A stretch of 64,000 nt of DNA. Source: Tolypocladium sp. Sup5 PDA-1 (Eukaryota > Ascomycota > Sordariomycetes > Hypocreales > Ophiocordycipitaceae). The notes under the pieces were generated by a model. The model was not told the origin of the DNA and ran no database searches. It was given only the letters and a program-made list of their open reading frames with translations. The position numbers were made by a program, and so were the translations under genes. Below, one piece after another: positions 1 to 10,962 of this stretch. Position 1 is the first letter of the stretch; each line of letters opens with the position of its first letter. Location: the NCBI GenBank assembly GCA_000750105.3, contig JPHH03000007.1, positions 124,001 to 188,000 of the forward strand, given 5' to 3'.

Positions 1-944
1 GTGGGGACAGCTCTCTACCCGACTTCACGCCCATCCGACTGCCTCCTGGGTCGTTTTCGGTTCATCTGGTCCTCGATGTGCGCGAAGTACGATCCAAGAC
101 GGACCGTGACTACATGCAGGACGAGCTAGCCAAGCAGGGGGTCAAACCCATCATGAGGAGTTTAGAGGTTGGTGATGCTCAGTGGATTGCCAAGCTTCAC
201 GATCCCAATCTGTTGTCCAGACACGGAGCAGAAGGAGACGAGATTGTCTTGGATTGGATCGTGGAGAGGAAACGCCTCGACGATTTGATTGGCAGCATCA
301 AGGACGGTCGCTTCCACGAACAAAAGTTTCGACTCAACCGGTCTGGCGTAAAGAAAGTGATTTACATCATCGAGGAGATTTCCATGGACTTGGCTTCGTT
401 CCAGAGATACGAGGAGGCGGTTCAGTCAGCCATTGCGTCAACCCAAGTGGTCAATGGCTACTTCGTCAAGAGGACAGCGAAGATGGATGAAACAATCAAG
501 TACCTGTCCAGATTAACAGGGATGCTGAAGCGCGACTACGAGCGCAAGACCCTCAAGGTTATCCCGACAAAGATTCTCACCGCCCAAAACTATCTACCCT
601 TGTTGAGCCATTTGCGCGACAGGGAGCCCTCGGGAGGATATTACATCAGCTATGCCGCCTTTGCGTCTCTAGCCTCGAAATCGGAGATGATGACCCTTCG
701 AGATGTGTTTCTCAAGATGCTCATGACGACGAGGGGTGTGACGGGAGAACGAGCGCTGGAGATACAGAAGAGGTGGAAGACGCCGTACGACTTTGTCAAG
801 GCATTCGAGGCCTGCGGGCCGGGTGAGCAGGGCAAGAAGCGCAAGCGGGAGCTGGTATCCCGCGAGCTGGATCACCTGGTCACGAGACAGAAGATCAGCA
901 AGGCATTGAGCCAGAAGATTGCCGGGGTCTGGGGCGACGCTTGA
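1..944 (+). CDS. mus81: Crossover junction endonuclease Mus81, 3' part (5' end outside window)
   Basis: Catalytic subunit of the Mus81-Eme1 structure-specific nuclease, which cuts 3' flaps, stalled forks and nicked Holliday junctions in the nucleus. The reading frame is already open at base 3, so the N-terminal half is missing; 313 codons are visible. The ERCC4/XPF nuclease core is present: a V-L-D-x-R-E-V-R strand near the left edge, the G-D in EVGDAQW, and the metal-binding ERKxxxD signature as ERKRLDD (bases about 261-281). A helix-hairpin-helix-like C-terminus follows and the protein ends in VWGDA. There is no intron in the visible part. It converges on riboflavin synthase with only 100 bases between the stop codons. 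Family assignment is secure. Confidence 0.95.
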   Translation, partial: GDSSLPDFTPIRLPPGSFSVHLVLDVREVRSKTDRDYMQDELAKQGVKPIMRSLEVGDAQWIAKLHDPNLLSRHGAEGDEIVLDWIVERKRLDDLIGSIKDGRFHEQKFRLNRSGVKKVIYIIEEISMDLASFQRYEEAVQSAIASTQVVNGYFVKRTAKMDETIKYLSRLTGMLKRDYERKTLKVIPTKILTAQNYLPLLSHLRDREPSGGYYISYAAFASLASKSEMMTLRDVFLKMLMTTRGVTGERALEIQKRWKTPYDFVKAFEACGPGEQGKKRKRELVSRELDHLVTRQKISKALSQKIAGVWGDA

Positions 945-1044
945 ACTTTTGAAACTATCAAATGGCTATGGGCTGAGATGAGAGTTTACCATGATACCCA
1001 CTAATACACGAACAACATGACATGATATAAACGATCACATCTCC

Positions 1045-1798
1045 TCAAGGCTTGCCCCCGAAACCCTGAGCAACTATCCGCTCCACCATCTTCTCCAGCA
1101 GAGGGATAGATGCGGTGCCGCTCTCTGCGCCCAGAAGGCCCGCCAACGACTTCTCGGCGTACTTGGCCATCATGTCCACCTCAATGTTCACAGTGTCGCC
1201 CTTGCCCTTCTGTGCCAGGACCACCCGCTCCTGCGAGTAGGCAATCAGCATAATCTCCCACCAGCCCTCGACGTCGTCGACCTTGGTGACGGTCAAGCTC
1301 GTGCCGTCGATGGAGATGAAGCCCTTGTACACAATGTACCGCAGCATGTCGCGGCTCCTGGGCGCGAAGCGGAAGGTCAGGGCGTTGCCGTCCTGGGCGA
1401 CGGACAGGATGTCGGCGGTGGTGTCGACGTGGCCCTGGACGAAGTGGCCGCCCATGCGGGTGTCGGCGCGGACGGCGCGCTCGAGGTTCACGCGGCTCGT
1501 CTCCTTGAGAGTGCCGAGGTTGGTGATGCGCAGCGTCTCGGGCGCAACGCCGACCTTGAAGCTGGCGGGGGTGAAGGAGGTGACGGTGAGGCAGCAGCCG
1601 TTGATGGCGATAGAGTCGCCTTCGTGGCAGTCCTTGAGGAGCTCCGAGCCCGAGGGTATGGCGAAGGTCAGGGTCGTGCCGCCGGTGGAGTCATTCTTGT
1701 CGAGGTGGGAGACGACTGAGTGTGTTAGCCGTGAACAATGTGTACTTTGATATGGGTGCAGACTCACCCCCAATCTCTTCGACGATACCCGTGAACAT
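1045..1798 (-). CDS. rib5: Riboflavin synthase alpha chain
   Basis: Converts two 6,7-dimethyl-8-ribityllumazine molecules into riboflavin plus the pyrimidinedione precursor, the last step of riboflavin synthesis. Two exons: 1798-1768 and 1715-1045, separated by a 52-base intron (donor GTGAGT, branch GCTAAC, acceptor CAG). Splicing restores the family N-terminus MFTGIVEEIG followed by VVSHLDKND; the unspliced frame upstream has no such start. The 233-residue product matches the family length and has two lumazine-binding repeats, with INGCCLTVT and GHFVQGHVD in the first and second halves' core and IDGTSLTVT in the second. It shares a 552-base upstream region with the divergent ACL4 gene. Confidence 0.95.
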
Positions 1799-2350
1799 AA
1801 TAGGTGGATGAGTCGGAGGACCGCGGGCGTTGGCTTGTGATGGCGGGGCAGTGAGTAAGAGTCGGGACTCAGCGGACTGAAATGGGAGATGAGGATGGCT
1901 CTTTGAGTCCAGATAGAGCGATATCGCTGCAATTGAACAGTCAAGGTGATGTCAAATGTCGCCGGGGTCTCTCCAAGACGGCTCTCGTCGGCTCCGCTTG
2001 ATGAGGAGTAGTCGTAAGGGAGGACTTAGTAATACTTCGTCCGACACCGAAGAAGCTGGAATCGGATGTTACTGACCTGGACCCTCCCTCCGATACTGCC
2101 CCGCCCCCTCCGCCGACGTCAATCCCGGTCCTTATCGATAACAGGCGCGGCCCAAATTTTTCAATGAGAGCAAGTTGCAATGAGCGAGCGAGGGGCTGGC
2201 GACTTCATAAACCAAGATTCTCTCAACCTCCATCCAGTTCATTTCAGCAGCGTCTTGCGATTTCCATATACACACGTTATCAAGACACTGCTCTTCAATT
2301 TCCACCGACCACTTTGCAGATACAGACTCCTCGGAGCACAATTTACAGCG
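1799..2350. promoter_or_regulatory. Divergent promoter region between rib5 and acl4
   Basis: 552 bases between two divergent start codons. A GC-rich stretch with CCGCCCCCTCC lies near 2099-2112. I see no TATA element or conserved operator that I could defend, and no credible short gene. Confidence 0.5.
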
Positions 2351-3469
2351 ATGGCGCCAAGTCGGCCCAACAACAAGAAAGAGCCGAGCCCCAGCTCGCT
2401 GCTCACCGACGCCGAGACACAATTCGCAGTTGGGAACCTCGACGAGGCCATCATCCTGGCAACACGAGCGCTGGAGGCAACCGGGTCAGGCGGCGACTTT
2501 GAGCTGAGAGCGCTCAACCTGCTGGGCGTTCTTCACGTCGAAACCGGCGACATCGAGGAGGCGCGGAGCTTCTTTGAGCGGGCGATAAAGCTGGACGAGG
2601 ATGGAATGGTGGACGAGAAAGTCGGCGGCGGACCGGAAAAGTTCCTGCTCATGGCGCAGCTGAGCGAAGATGGTGGCCAAGACAGCGTGAACTGGTTTGA
2701 GCGCGGCGCCTCGACGTTGCGGAAACAGATTCAGAACCTGTCCGACATTGCCAACAGGACACCCGAACAGCAGGCGAATCTCGATGAGAAACAACTGAAA
2801 CTCGGTGGCGTGCTGTGTGCGGTGGCCGAGGTCTACATGACCGATCTGTCGTGGGAGGAGGATGCCGAGCAGCGCTGCGAAACGCTCATCACCGAGGCCA
2901 TGATGATTGCGCCCGGCTCGGCCGAGACGTGGCAGACGGTGGCCAACGTGCGCATCTCCCAGGACCGCGCGGAAGAAGCAAAGCGCGCCCTGAAGAGGAG
3001 TCTGGAACTGTGGCAGGACCTCCCGCCCGAGCACCCTTCCATCCCCGAGTTCCCAACGAGAATCGGCCTGGCACGCTTGCTGATCGAGACCGAGTTGGAG
3101 GACGATGCGCTCAAGGTGCTCGAGCGCCTGACCACCGACGACGACCAGAGCGTCGAGGCGTGGTACCTCGGCGGCTGGTGCCTCTTCATCGCCGGCGAGA
3201 AGCAGCGCGACGCCAAGGCCCAGGGGCAAAACGGCAACGCCCCGGAGGAGTGGAAGTCGACCTGGTCCACCGCGCGCAAGTGGCTGGCCCAGTGCCTGAA
3301 ACTGTACGCGATGCTCGAGTACGAGGACGAGCGGCTCGGCGAGCACGCCGTGGAGCTGTTCCAGAGCATCAACAAGGTGCTTGGCGAGCTGCCAGAAGGC
3401 GAGGAGGAGAACTGGGAGGACAGCGGCGATGAGGACGGCGAGGAGGATGACGAGGAGATGCAGGATTAG
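2351..3469 (+). CDS. acl4: TPR-repeat ribosomal protein L4 chaperone, Acl4 type
   Basis: 372-residue TPR protein resembling the fungal dedicated chaperone that captures newly made ribosomal protein eL4 (Rpl4) and delivers it to pre-60S particles. The ATG at 2351 is the first that leads into the lysine-rich start MAPSRPNNKKEPS; the open frame upstream to 2180 looks like 5' leader. TPR-like helices start at AETQFAVGNLDEAIILATRALE and recur at LGVLHVETGDIEEARSFFERAI and later at about residues 180-260. The extreme C-terminus is very acidic (EDSGDEDGEEDDEEMQD), as in the family. No intron is needed. The gene is divergent from rib5 and convergent with the RWD gene. Other TPR proteins are possible but the acidic tail and length favour Acl4. 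Confidence 0.8.
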   Translation: MAPSRPNNKKEPSPSSLLTDAETQFAVGNLDEAIILATRALEATGSGGDFELRALNLLGVLHVETGDIEEARSFFERAIKLDEDGMVDEKVGGGPEKFLLMAQLSEDGGQDSVNWFERGASTLRKQIQNLSDIANRTPEQQANLDEKQLKLGGVLCAVAEVYMTDLSWEEDAEQRCETLITEAMMIAPGSAETWQTVANVRISQDRAEEAKRALKRSLELWQDLPPEHPSIPEFPTRIGLARLLIETELEDDALKVLERLTTDDDQSVEAWYLGGWCLFIAGEKQRDAKAQGQNGNAPEEWKSTWSTARKWLAQCLKLYAMLEYEDERLGEHAVELFQSINKVLGELPEGEEENWEDSGDEDGEEDDEEMQD

Positions 3470-3783
3470 AGAGGATACGGATACAAAAAAGGGAACGAAC
3501 GGAAGCGGCATTAGACGGCGTTGGGGTAGGACTTCTATGATCAAAGGTGGCTTGCTTCGTTGGGATACGAGGATCGCTGTGTGCAGATAGATATCGTGGA
3601 TATATCGGTTCTGAAATCCGACATTTATATACCCAGTGTATGCGCCGCTTCTCTTGAGACTGACATCCTTCCCTCTTTCGTATGCCCAAGCGTCATTTTG
3701 CATGTGAGATTGTATGCCTCCCACGAATGAATCCCAGTAATAGTCCACCCAACTCCGTATAATGCATTACCCGTTTACACATC
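3470..3783. other. Convergent intergenic spacer, no gene seen
   Basis: 314 bases between the stops of acl4 and the RWD gene. It should hold both 3' UTRs. No conserved element recognised. Confidence 0.6.
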
Positions 3784-4544
3784 TCAGGCGGCCTCCACCT
3801 GCAGTTTCTCCATACCCTCCGTCGGAATATCGTCCTCTTCTTCTTCGCCCTCGTCTCCCTTGCCCGCCAATCCCCGCTCCCAGAGCTGCCTCCCCGACAG
3901 CTTGACCGGCTCCTTGACCCTGGCCTTCTTCAACTCCGCCAGCCTCTCGTCCTCCTCCTTGCGCTCCTTCTCCTCCATCTCCTGTAGGAAGCCCTCGCGC
4001 CACTTGAGGAACGTCTCGGGCGTCACCATCGACCCGTGGAACTTTTTGTTCTCCTCATGCTCGGCGGCTAGGGCCGCCTCTTCGCGCACCTTTGCGACGG
4101 CGTCCTTGCGGTCCTGGATGAGCTGCTCGGCAGCCTCCTTGAGTGCGGAGACGAGTGTAAATACCATGGCCATGCCGAGGCTCTCCTGGATGGTCTCGTC
4201 GAGGCCGGCGAGGAGCTGATCGCGGTCGTCGGCGACGCTGAAGTCAGGGTGGACGGGCGCATTGGGAGGCGCGATGAGGTCGAGGTGCGGCGCGGAGTCG
4301 GGGTAGTCTGGGGGGTAGCGGACTTGGAGGATGAATTGGGGGGCTTCGGCTTCTTCTTCTTCTTCCTCGCCGAGGACGTCCAGCGTGACGGCTATTCTGA
4401 ACTCGGTCTCGGATATGTCTGTGGCCCGGTTAGACCCTGCGGGATGAGTTGAGCGTGCGCGCGCGCCTTGTGCATACCGGTGATTTCTTCAGGGAAAATG
4501 GACTCGAGGACCTCGCGCTCCTCGACCTGCTCTTCGCGACCCAT
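3784..4544 (-). CDS. gir2: RWD domain protein, Gir2/RWDD1 family
   Basis: 233-residue protein of the Gir2 (yeast) / RWDD1-DFRP2 family, which binds the DRG GTPase Rbg2 and competes with Gcn2 for Gcn1 on translating ribosomes. Exon 1 is 4544-4478 and exon 2 is 4418-3784, with a 59-base intron (donor GTATGC, branch GTCTAACC, acceptor CAG). Splicing joins EEIT to DISETEFRI, giving the characteristic RWD start (MGREEQVEEREVLESIF). The hydrophobic core VRYPPDYPDSAPHL is the RWD YPxxxP loop. The C-terminal LSGRQLWERGL segment followed by an acidic tail is the DFRP-type GTPase-binding end. It is divergent from puf6 with 306 bases between starts. Confidence 0.88.
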
Positions 4545-4850
4545 CTTGAGAGAATTGGCAGCCGGGCGCCAGATAATTCTCTGTATAAGGTGCTGCACGT
4601 AGTTGAAGTCACCTTCAGGCTTCAGGACCTGGACGACCAGCAGAGGCGGGGAGGTCGCTCCATAGCGGGGTTCGCCGCGCCGTATCAGGCCTAACCGCTC
4701 ACTCACCGCTCGGCAGAAAATCAAAAATTTGGGTGACCGCCCAGCAGCAGAATTAGTTGATTGCAGAACTGGATCGCATTGGCGTCTAATCTGCACATCC
4801 CATCGTCGAGACTCAATTGGCACCAGAATCCTCGACAGCAGGCTTACAAA
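4545..4850. promoter_or_regulatory. Divergent promoter region between gir2 and puf6
   Basis: 306 bases between start codons of two ribosome-linked genes. No specific element identified. Confidence 0.5.
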
Positions 4851-6985
4851 ATGGCCGCAAAGGACCTCAAAGCCGGGGACAAGCGGAAAGCTGCCTCTAC
4901 TAGCAAGGGCAAGCCGGACGGCAAGGTCAAGAAGGCCCGCCTGAGCGACTCTAAGCCGCCCATGAAGGCCGCCGCCAAGGAAGAGTCCGACGACTTTGAA
5001 GACTTTTCGGACTCGGATGATGGCGGTGTGAAGCTGGATACAAAGGCCGATGACAGGGCAGCAAAGAAGACCGAAGGCTCTGGAAATGCAAAGGAATTCG
5101 ACCGCAGTAAGTTATCCATGTACTCACGTCTGCCCTTGGGGAGCATGGTTACTGATCGGGAGCAGCTGGCTTGACGTCGCGCGAGTCCCACGCCAAGCAG
5201 AAGCAGTTGGCTCAAGAACGAAGGGCTGCCAAGCCCCTGGCCGACGAAGTCCAGCGCACCAAGAAGATCTGGGAGAAGCTGCGGAGGAAGTCCCACGTCC
5301 CCAAGGAAGAGAGGCAGAAGCTTGTGGAGGAGCTGTTCGGCATCATCACCGGCCGCTGCAAGGACTTCGTGCTGAAGCACGATGCCGTCCGAGCAGTCCA
5401 GACCGCCATCAAATACTCGACGCCCGAACAGAGAAAGCAGATTGCCAATGAGCTCGAGGGAAGCTACGCACAACTCGCCGAGAGCCGATACGCCAAGTTC
5501 CTCATTGGCAAGCTGCTGGTGCAGAACGACGACGAGATTCGGAACCTCGTCATCCCCAACTTCTACGGCAAGGTCCGGAAACTCATCAACCATTCCGAGG
5601 CGTCGTGGATCCTGGACGATGTCTACCGAACAGTGGCGACCAAGGAGCACAAGGCCAACTTGCTGCGCGAGTGGTACGGCCCCGAGTTTACTCTCCGAGA
5701 AATGACGAGGGACACCAAGCCCACGGCAGACCTCAAGGAGATACTCGGCAATGAACCCAGCAAACGTGGCCCGATCATGAAGAGCCTGCTGGACATGATC
5801 AACTCCCTCATCCAGAAGAAGATGACTGGCTTCACGATGCTACACGACGCCATGTTTCAATATTTCGCCAACACGCAGCCTGGAACCGAAGAGTTCAACG
5901 AGTTCCTCGAGCTGGTCAAGGGAGACGAAGGCGGCGACCTGTTGAAGAACATGGCCTTTACCAAGTCCGGTGCCCGGCTTTCCTGCATGCTTTTCGCATA
6001 CGGGTCTTCAAAGGACCGGAAGCAACTGCTCAAGACCTACAAGGACACTTTTGTCCTCATGTCTGGCGACACATATGCCCACGTCATCATTCTCACAGCT
6101 TACGACGTCATCGATGACACGAAGCTGGTGGCCAAGTCCATATTCCCGGAGCTTCTAGGCGACAAGGAGGAAGAAGTTGTGCAGAATGTCGTCGGCGCCG
6201 TCAACAACCCCAACGCAAGGACGACCATACTGTACCTCTTCGAGGGTCTTTCAAGGTCTCTCTTCCCTGCCAGTCACGCCTTCGATCTGGAGATTTTGGC
6301 TGAAGTACACGAGATTCGGAAAACGACTAGTAAGAAGGACGAGGACCTCCGCCGCAAGGAGCTTGTTGCGGCACTGTCGCCGCAGCTGCTGTCCGTCATT
6401 GCAGCTGCGCCTTCGGAACTCACGGCTACTGCATTTGGCTGCCAGTTCGTCGCTGATGCCCTCCTTTCAGAGGCGGAAGACAAGGCCAAGGCTCTCGAGG
6501 CTATTGCGCAGTCTGCTGCTGGTGATCCCAAGGAAGAGCCAGCAGAGGATGAGTTATCCCCTCGGCTGCACATCTCGCGAGCGCCCTTTGGCGGCCGCAT
6601 GCTCAAGTCCCTGATCCAGGGCGGCAGGTTCGACAAGGCCGCCGGCAAGGTCGTCCAGATCGAGCCGCCGCTGGAGTTTTCGAACGTCCTGTATCCTGTC
6701 ATCAAGGAGTATGTGATGGACTGGGCCACGGGCCCCAGTTCATTCGTCGTCGTCGGCATGGTGGAGGCTGGTGACTTTGGGGAGGTTGACGCACTGAAGA
6801 AGACGCTCAGGAAGAACAAGAAGTTGTTGGAGAAGGCGGCGACGGAGATGACGGCGGATCAAAAGGCGGCCAAGGAGGCCCAGGAGGAGAAGGCGTCGAC
6901 AGACAAGGCTGGCAAGAAGGGCAAGAAGAAGGCGGAGCCGCTGGTGGGCAATGCGGGAAGCAAACTGCTGCTGGAGAAGCTGTAA
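4851..6985 (+). CDS. puf6: Pumilio-homology RNA-binding protein Puf6
   Basis: 691-residue nucleolar PUF protein involved in 60S subunit biogenesis and, in yeast, translational repression of ASH1 mRNA. Exon 1 is 4851-5106, exon 2 is 5166-6985; the 59-base intron has donor GTAAGT and acceptor CAG, and joins EFDR to TGLTSRESHAKQK, which is where the family core starts. The first ~85 residues are Lys/Ser/Asp-rich and probably carry nuclear localisation and CK2-like sites (DFEDFSDSDD). Pumilio-like repeats are visible (for example ESRYAKFLIGKLL, GARLSCMLFAYGSSKDRKQLL), then a CPL-like region, and a basic tail with KAGKKGKKKAEP. No truncation seen. Confidence 0.92.
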
Positions 6986-8145
6986 GCCAGGGTTGAGAGC
7001 TCGATAGAGACGGCAAGGCTGAGGGCTGGTGATGTATGTGACATATGTGATTCAGAGCATATACTGAGCATCAAACGACTTGGCGTCAAGGTTGACTTCG
7101 GCATCTTTCCCTAGCTGGTACTGAGCTTTCTTGCCCCGTCTTCGAACAAACTTTGAGTGGATGTGTTATAACATGCAACGTTTCGTTGGCAAAAGTGGCT
7201 GCTATCCAACGTTGGGACGCGATACAAGGACGTGAGCGTATCCCGCATGTTTGTCACCCATTGCAAATGCACGCCGCCGAAGGTCCCATGTCCATGCCCC
7301 ACGTAGCAGCGGTACTTTCGTATTGGAGGCCCGGTAGCGTCCATTCAAGCGAGCTTGGTGCTATTGTGGTACGGACTGGTGGCGGTGACGGCGGTGACAT
7401 GTCGTCTACCGTGGACCGGACCGAAATGCCGTCAGACTCGATGCTTGGCTGGACAAGAACAACGGCGTGTAGGTATTGCGTTGTGAAATCGAACAGCCCT
7501 ATCTTTTCTGGTGTTGTGATGGGATGTATCTGGTAGCATTGCGTCGCCTTGTCTAGCAAAGCAGTGAAACGACGAGCCTTCGTCCACGAATCGAATCCAT
7601 AGACAGCTGCAGGCCCCCGTTTGAGCAAACATCGGCAGGCTACTGTCCCTGACGGCCGTCAAGGCCCGGCAGGCAGCTTCTTAGGCCAGCTTGAGCTCCT
7701 GCAGCGCGTTTGTTGCACTTCCCACCTTCACATCACACGCCGTGGAAGCCAAGCCCGTCCCAGCTCGTGCTCTGTCCATGATGCGCTGCAACACTTGGTC
7801 CCGTTTGTGAAGCCCCCCAGCCCGCCGCCCTGGTCAGGCTTTGCCACTCCCTCGCAGTCGACTTTCAGGCGTTTCCCTCCTGAACCTCTCTGCCTTTCAA
7901 CAACTTCCTGGTGAGGAAATCCGCAGTTGTCCCCGACGCGGCGAGGCTGTCGACCTGGACAGCTGTTCCTTGTCGCAGGACCTGAGCTGCCAGGCTGATT
8001 CACGCATCACCACCACCCCACTGACCGCCCAGCTGTCACTTCAAACTCTGCAACTCACGGCCGCAAACTTGTTTTGTTTCCTCTCACTTCTTCCCTCGTC
8101 CTGCCCAAGTTCCAACAAACAAGCCCCCCCTTTCGGCAGCCAGTC
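6986..8145. other. Intergenic region, no supported gene
   Basis: 1160 bases. The first ~150 bases are expected puf6 3' UTR. The last ~90 bases are CT-rich (8075-8140), a usual feature upstream of fungal starts. Open frames of up to 127 codons on both strands (7153-7536, 7254-7628) have no recognisable domain or splice context, so I do not call them genes. Confidence 0.5.
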
Positions 8146-9277
8146 ATGCTAGTCGTCGACCACGTCGTCGTTCCGCATGACGACAGCGCGGTCTGTCCCA
8201 GCGGCAAGTCGTTCTACTCGTGCGTGGGCAACAAGTTTAGAGGATGTTGCTCGACGGACCCGTGTGACTTGAGAGAGTGCCCGGATGACGCTCCTCTTGG
8301 AAACCGCGGCGGCCCTGGCGGGGCCAGCGACCAAGGTGGTGACGAGGACAGTGACGAGGACAGCTCCAGCTCCAGCTCTGAGGAGCATCCTCAAACAGCC
8401 TCCAAGAAGACCGACTCGGGCATTACCCACACCATCCCGAACCATTCGGTCGTTACCGTGACGAGACACACCCTCGTGTTCTCGGAGGCGCCTTCGCCCA
8501 CTCCCACACCTTCAGCTGACACGGCTACTCTCACCGAAGAGCCTTCGACAACCGCAGCTTCTTCGACTGCTACAGGAGCTCGTCCTGGTATCACCGGCGT
8601 CACGTATGGCCCCGATGAAGACAACCAGGGCATTCCGTTCTCGTCGGGAACCATCGTCGGCATCGCCGTGGGCGGCGTCATCTTCAGCGCCATACTACTC
8701 GTCGTGCTGATCGCATGGAGACGCCGCCGACGCAACCGCCGTGAGAACGAGGCCGTCGCGTTCCAGGGCATCGGAGGGGAAAACGGGGACAAGGGCCAGC
8801 AGCCAATGTCTGCCCATACGACCGGCACGCAAGCGAGCAGCAGCGATCCCTTTGCCCCATTTGGAGGTGAATATCTCTCGAGCTTCCTTTCGAGGAGACT
8901 CGCGTTCTTTGTTAACACGCCCCTCAGGCCGCGCCGACAGGCCCCAGGATCCGCACCGGCCCCGGAGCGGCGCCTTCGAGATGGACGGCACGGGCATGGC
9001 CCCCGTGGAGCTGCCCGCCGAGCCCGCCGAGCCCGCCAGCCCTTCCAGCGCCACCACGGCGTACTGTCGACCAGCCGTGCAGCCGTACCAGCCCTACGGC
9101 GGCCTGTACACTGTGCCGGAGAGCCCAGCGGCGGACCCGCGCGCGAACCTCAACGCCATCAGAACCGACAGCGGCCACGCCGGCTACGTCAACCACTGGA
9201 ACCAGTGGCGAGCGCTCGGCAGCCCCAGCGGTAGCGGCAGCGGCTGCGGCAGTGGCAGCGGAGGAGAGCAGTCGTAA
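8146..9277 (+). CDS. Cysteine-rich single-pass membrane protein of unknown function
   Basis: 356 residues in two exons, 8146-8866 and 8928-9277 (61-base intron, donor GTGAAT, acceptor CAG). Visible parts: a short N-terminal module with six cysteines (residues 17, 26, 34, 35, 40, 45; core KFRGCCSTDPC), an acidic Asp/Glu/Ser stretch (about 60-80), a Ser/Thr/Pro-rich stalk (about 100-145), one transmembrane helix (about 169-191), a stop-transfer cluster RRRRRNRR, and a cytosolic tail rich in Pro, Ala and Ser ending in Gly/Ser repeats. There is no classical signal peptide before the cysteine module, so it may insert as an N-out protein. The architecture recalls WSC/Mid2-type wall sensors but the module is not a WSC domain. 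Function not recognised. Confidence 0.72.
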
Positions 9278-9810
9278 CGGAACGAGGCACGCGAGAGGAT
9301 GGAGGACAGATTGACGCTGATTTGAGAGAGCATTTGCTGGCGTTGCTGCGTGCCCAATACCCTGCTGCGACGTTTTATACCGAGCTTTGGACTCGTTGCG
9401 GTTCCATAATAGTGTTTAGGATGCAGCGGCGCATCAACAAGGCTTCTTCTGGCTACAGGCCGGTTGAAAACGCCTATCAAGACATTCGATTTCCTGTTGT
9501 TGTAAGCCCATACCATCAAGAAAAGGGAACCGCCAGAAAAGGCCGCTGGTCACTTTTTCCAATTTATGGGGTATTCTGATCTCTCACGTACTAGACAAAC
9601 CCCTTTTTTGGCCCTTCTCAAAAGTAGCATTTCCCCTACCAAGTCTTTCCTTGCGCCTGAAATGCAGTCTGCAAAACTCCACGGGAAAAAGTCCCGTTCC
9701 CGTTTTCCCCTTCACCCGACAAGAGGTTTATGTAAAAGCAACGGCGCAGCAAAATGGTGCAAAGGCGTGTTGCCAGAGCCTTCGGCAAGTGTCGATGGCC
9801 GCGACCCCCA
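9278..9810. other. Convergent intergenic spacer, no gene seen
   Basis: 533 bases between the stops of the membrane-protein gene and rpb4. Overlapping open frames here have no domain signature. Confidence 0.5.
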
Positions 9811-10396
9811 TCATCGGTTCTGGAGTTTGGAGATTTCGTCGAGGAGCTCTTGCAGGTCTTCGTCCTTGATCTTGTCCGCCAACGAGGGGATGAGCGTCTT
9901 GGCCTCGTCGGCGTTTTCGCAGCACAGGGACCCTAGCGATGTTGTTAGCATGCGCGCTGTTGCTATTGACGCTAGAGAAATGTGTTTGGGTGGCATACCG
10001 AGCTGCGCGCGCTCAAACTTGGCCAAGTCCTTGTGCGAACTTAACAATCGCTCCACGGCCTCGACGTTCTCCTTTTGCGTGAACCGCGCGAAATGGTCCA
10101 GGTAGTTAAGCGTCTGGTTCAGCATTCTGCAACAAACGACCAAGTCAGCACGCTTTTTCCTCCACGAATCGTCGAGCCGCAGCTCAGCAGGAAAAGAGGG
10201 GGGGGGGGGGGTACTCCGTCTCGTTCACGTTCTTGCGGTCGTTCCGTCGCTTGGCGACCAGCGCGTTAAGCACCAGCGCGGCCTCCGAGAGCGTCAGGGT
10301 GTCGACGTTCTGGAACTCGCCGAGGTTCAGCGTCGCAGAGGCCTCCTCGTTGCCGGGCGGAGGCGGCTTCGGGCGCGACATCTTGTTGGTCGACAT
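9811..10396 (-). CDS. rpb4: RNA polymerase II subunit Rpb4
   Basis: 143-residue Rpb4, partner of Rpb7 in the stalk of RNA polymerase II. Three exons: 10396-10215, 10126-9999 and 9932-9811. Splicing gives the family run LGEFQNVDTLTLSEA, then NVNETE joined to MLNQTLNYLDHFARF, then FERAQLG joined to SLCCENADEAKTL and the end DLQELLDEISKLQ. Intron 1 (88 bases) has a poor donor, GTACCC, running straight into 14 cytosines. Intron 2 (66 bases) is a multiple of three without a stop, so unspliced reading would add 22 residues after AQLG. The start at 10396 gives MSTNKMSRPK; the internal ATG at 10381 is an alternative. It is divergent from trs23. Confidence 0.93.
10198..10211. repeat. 14-base G/C homopolymer inside rpb4 intron 1
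   Basis: Fourteen consecutive G on the plus strand; on the coding strand this is a C tract starting three bases after the intron GT. It is a likely site of polymerase slippage or sequencing length error. Confidence 0.9.
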
Positions 10397-10962
10397 GTTG
10401 GCGGCGCCCTCTCCGCGGATTGGAGCGGTCCCTGGGATCGAGCGTCAGTCGGGTCTGCGTGGCCCTGGGGAAGTCGGCGACGGCGACGGGGCGGCTGGGC
10501 GAGAGGATGCGCGTAGACGCGGCGCAACGGGAACGGTTGGAATCAAAAAGTTTCGTGAGGTTGGCTGGCGATAGCGGGTGGGATGAGGCTGAAGGTTGGA
10601 GAGTTGGAGCTACGGAGAACCCCTGCGCACATGCAATTTAGTGGGGCAGGCGCCGCAGTTGGGGCGGTCGCGTGGCAGCCTCACTGCCTCCTCCCCCAGG
10701 CTCACACTGCACAGTGTTCATTCACTTCCAGCAACATCACAAGGATCATGAGCAGCACGTTTGAAGAGTGAGCGCACTCACACTCACTTAAACCGGGAAA
10801 AGGTATGAGGGCAATCTGCAGCCGGGGCCAGACCCCCGTCCTCCGGAATAATCGCTCATCTGCTCTCAGGGTTCATGGTCTCACCTCCATGGACTGGCGA
10901 GCCTGAAAGGGGCCAGTGAACAGGATAGCCCACGTTGATGGCGCATCAACCCATCCGACGCC
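10397..10962. promoter_or_regulatory. Divergent promoter region between rpb4 and trs23
   Basis: 566 bases between start codons. It contains in-frame ATG codons upstream of the inferred trs23 start (for example 10938), discussed under that gene. No other element identified. Confidence 0.5.

Noticed and set aside
2486..3748. Minus-strand frame of 420 codons
   Set aside because: Antisense of acl4; the plus strand carries the TPR pattern and acidic tail.
4844..5650. Minus-strand frame of 268 codons
   Set aside because: Antisense of puf6 exons.
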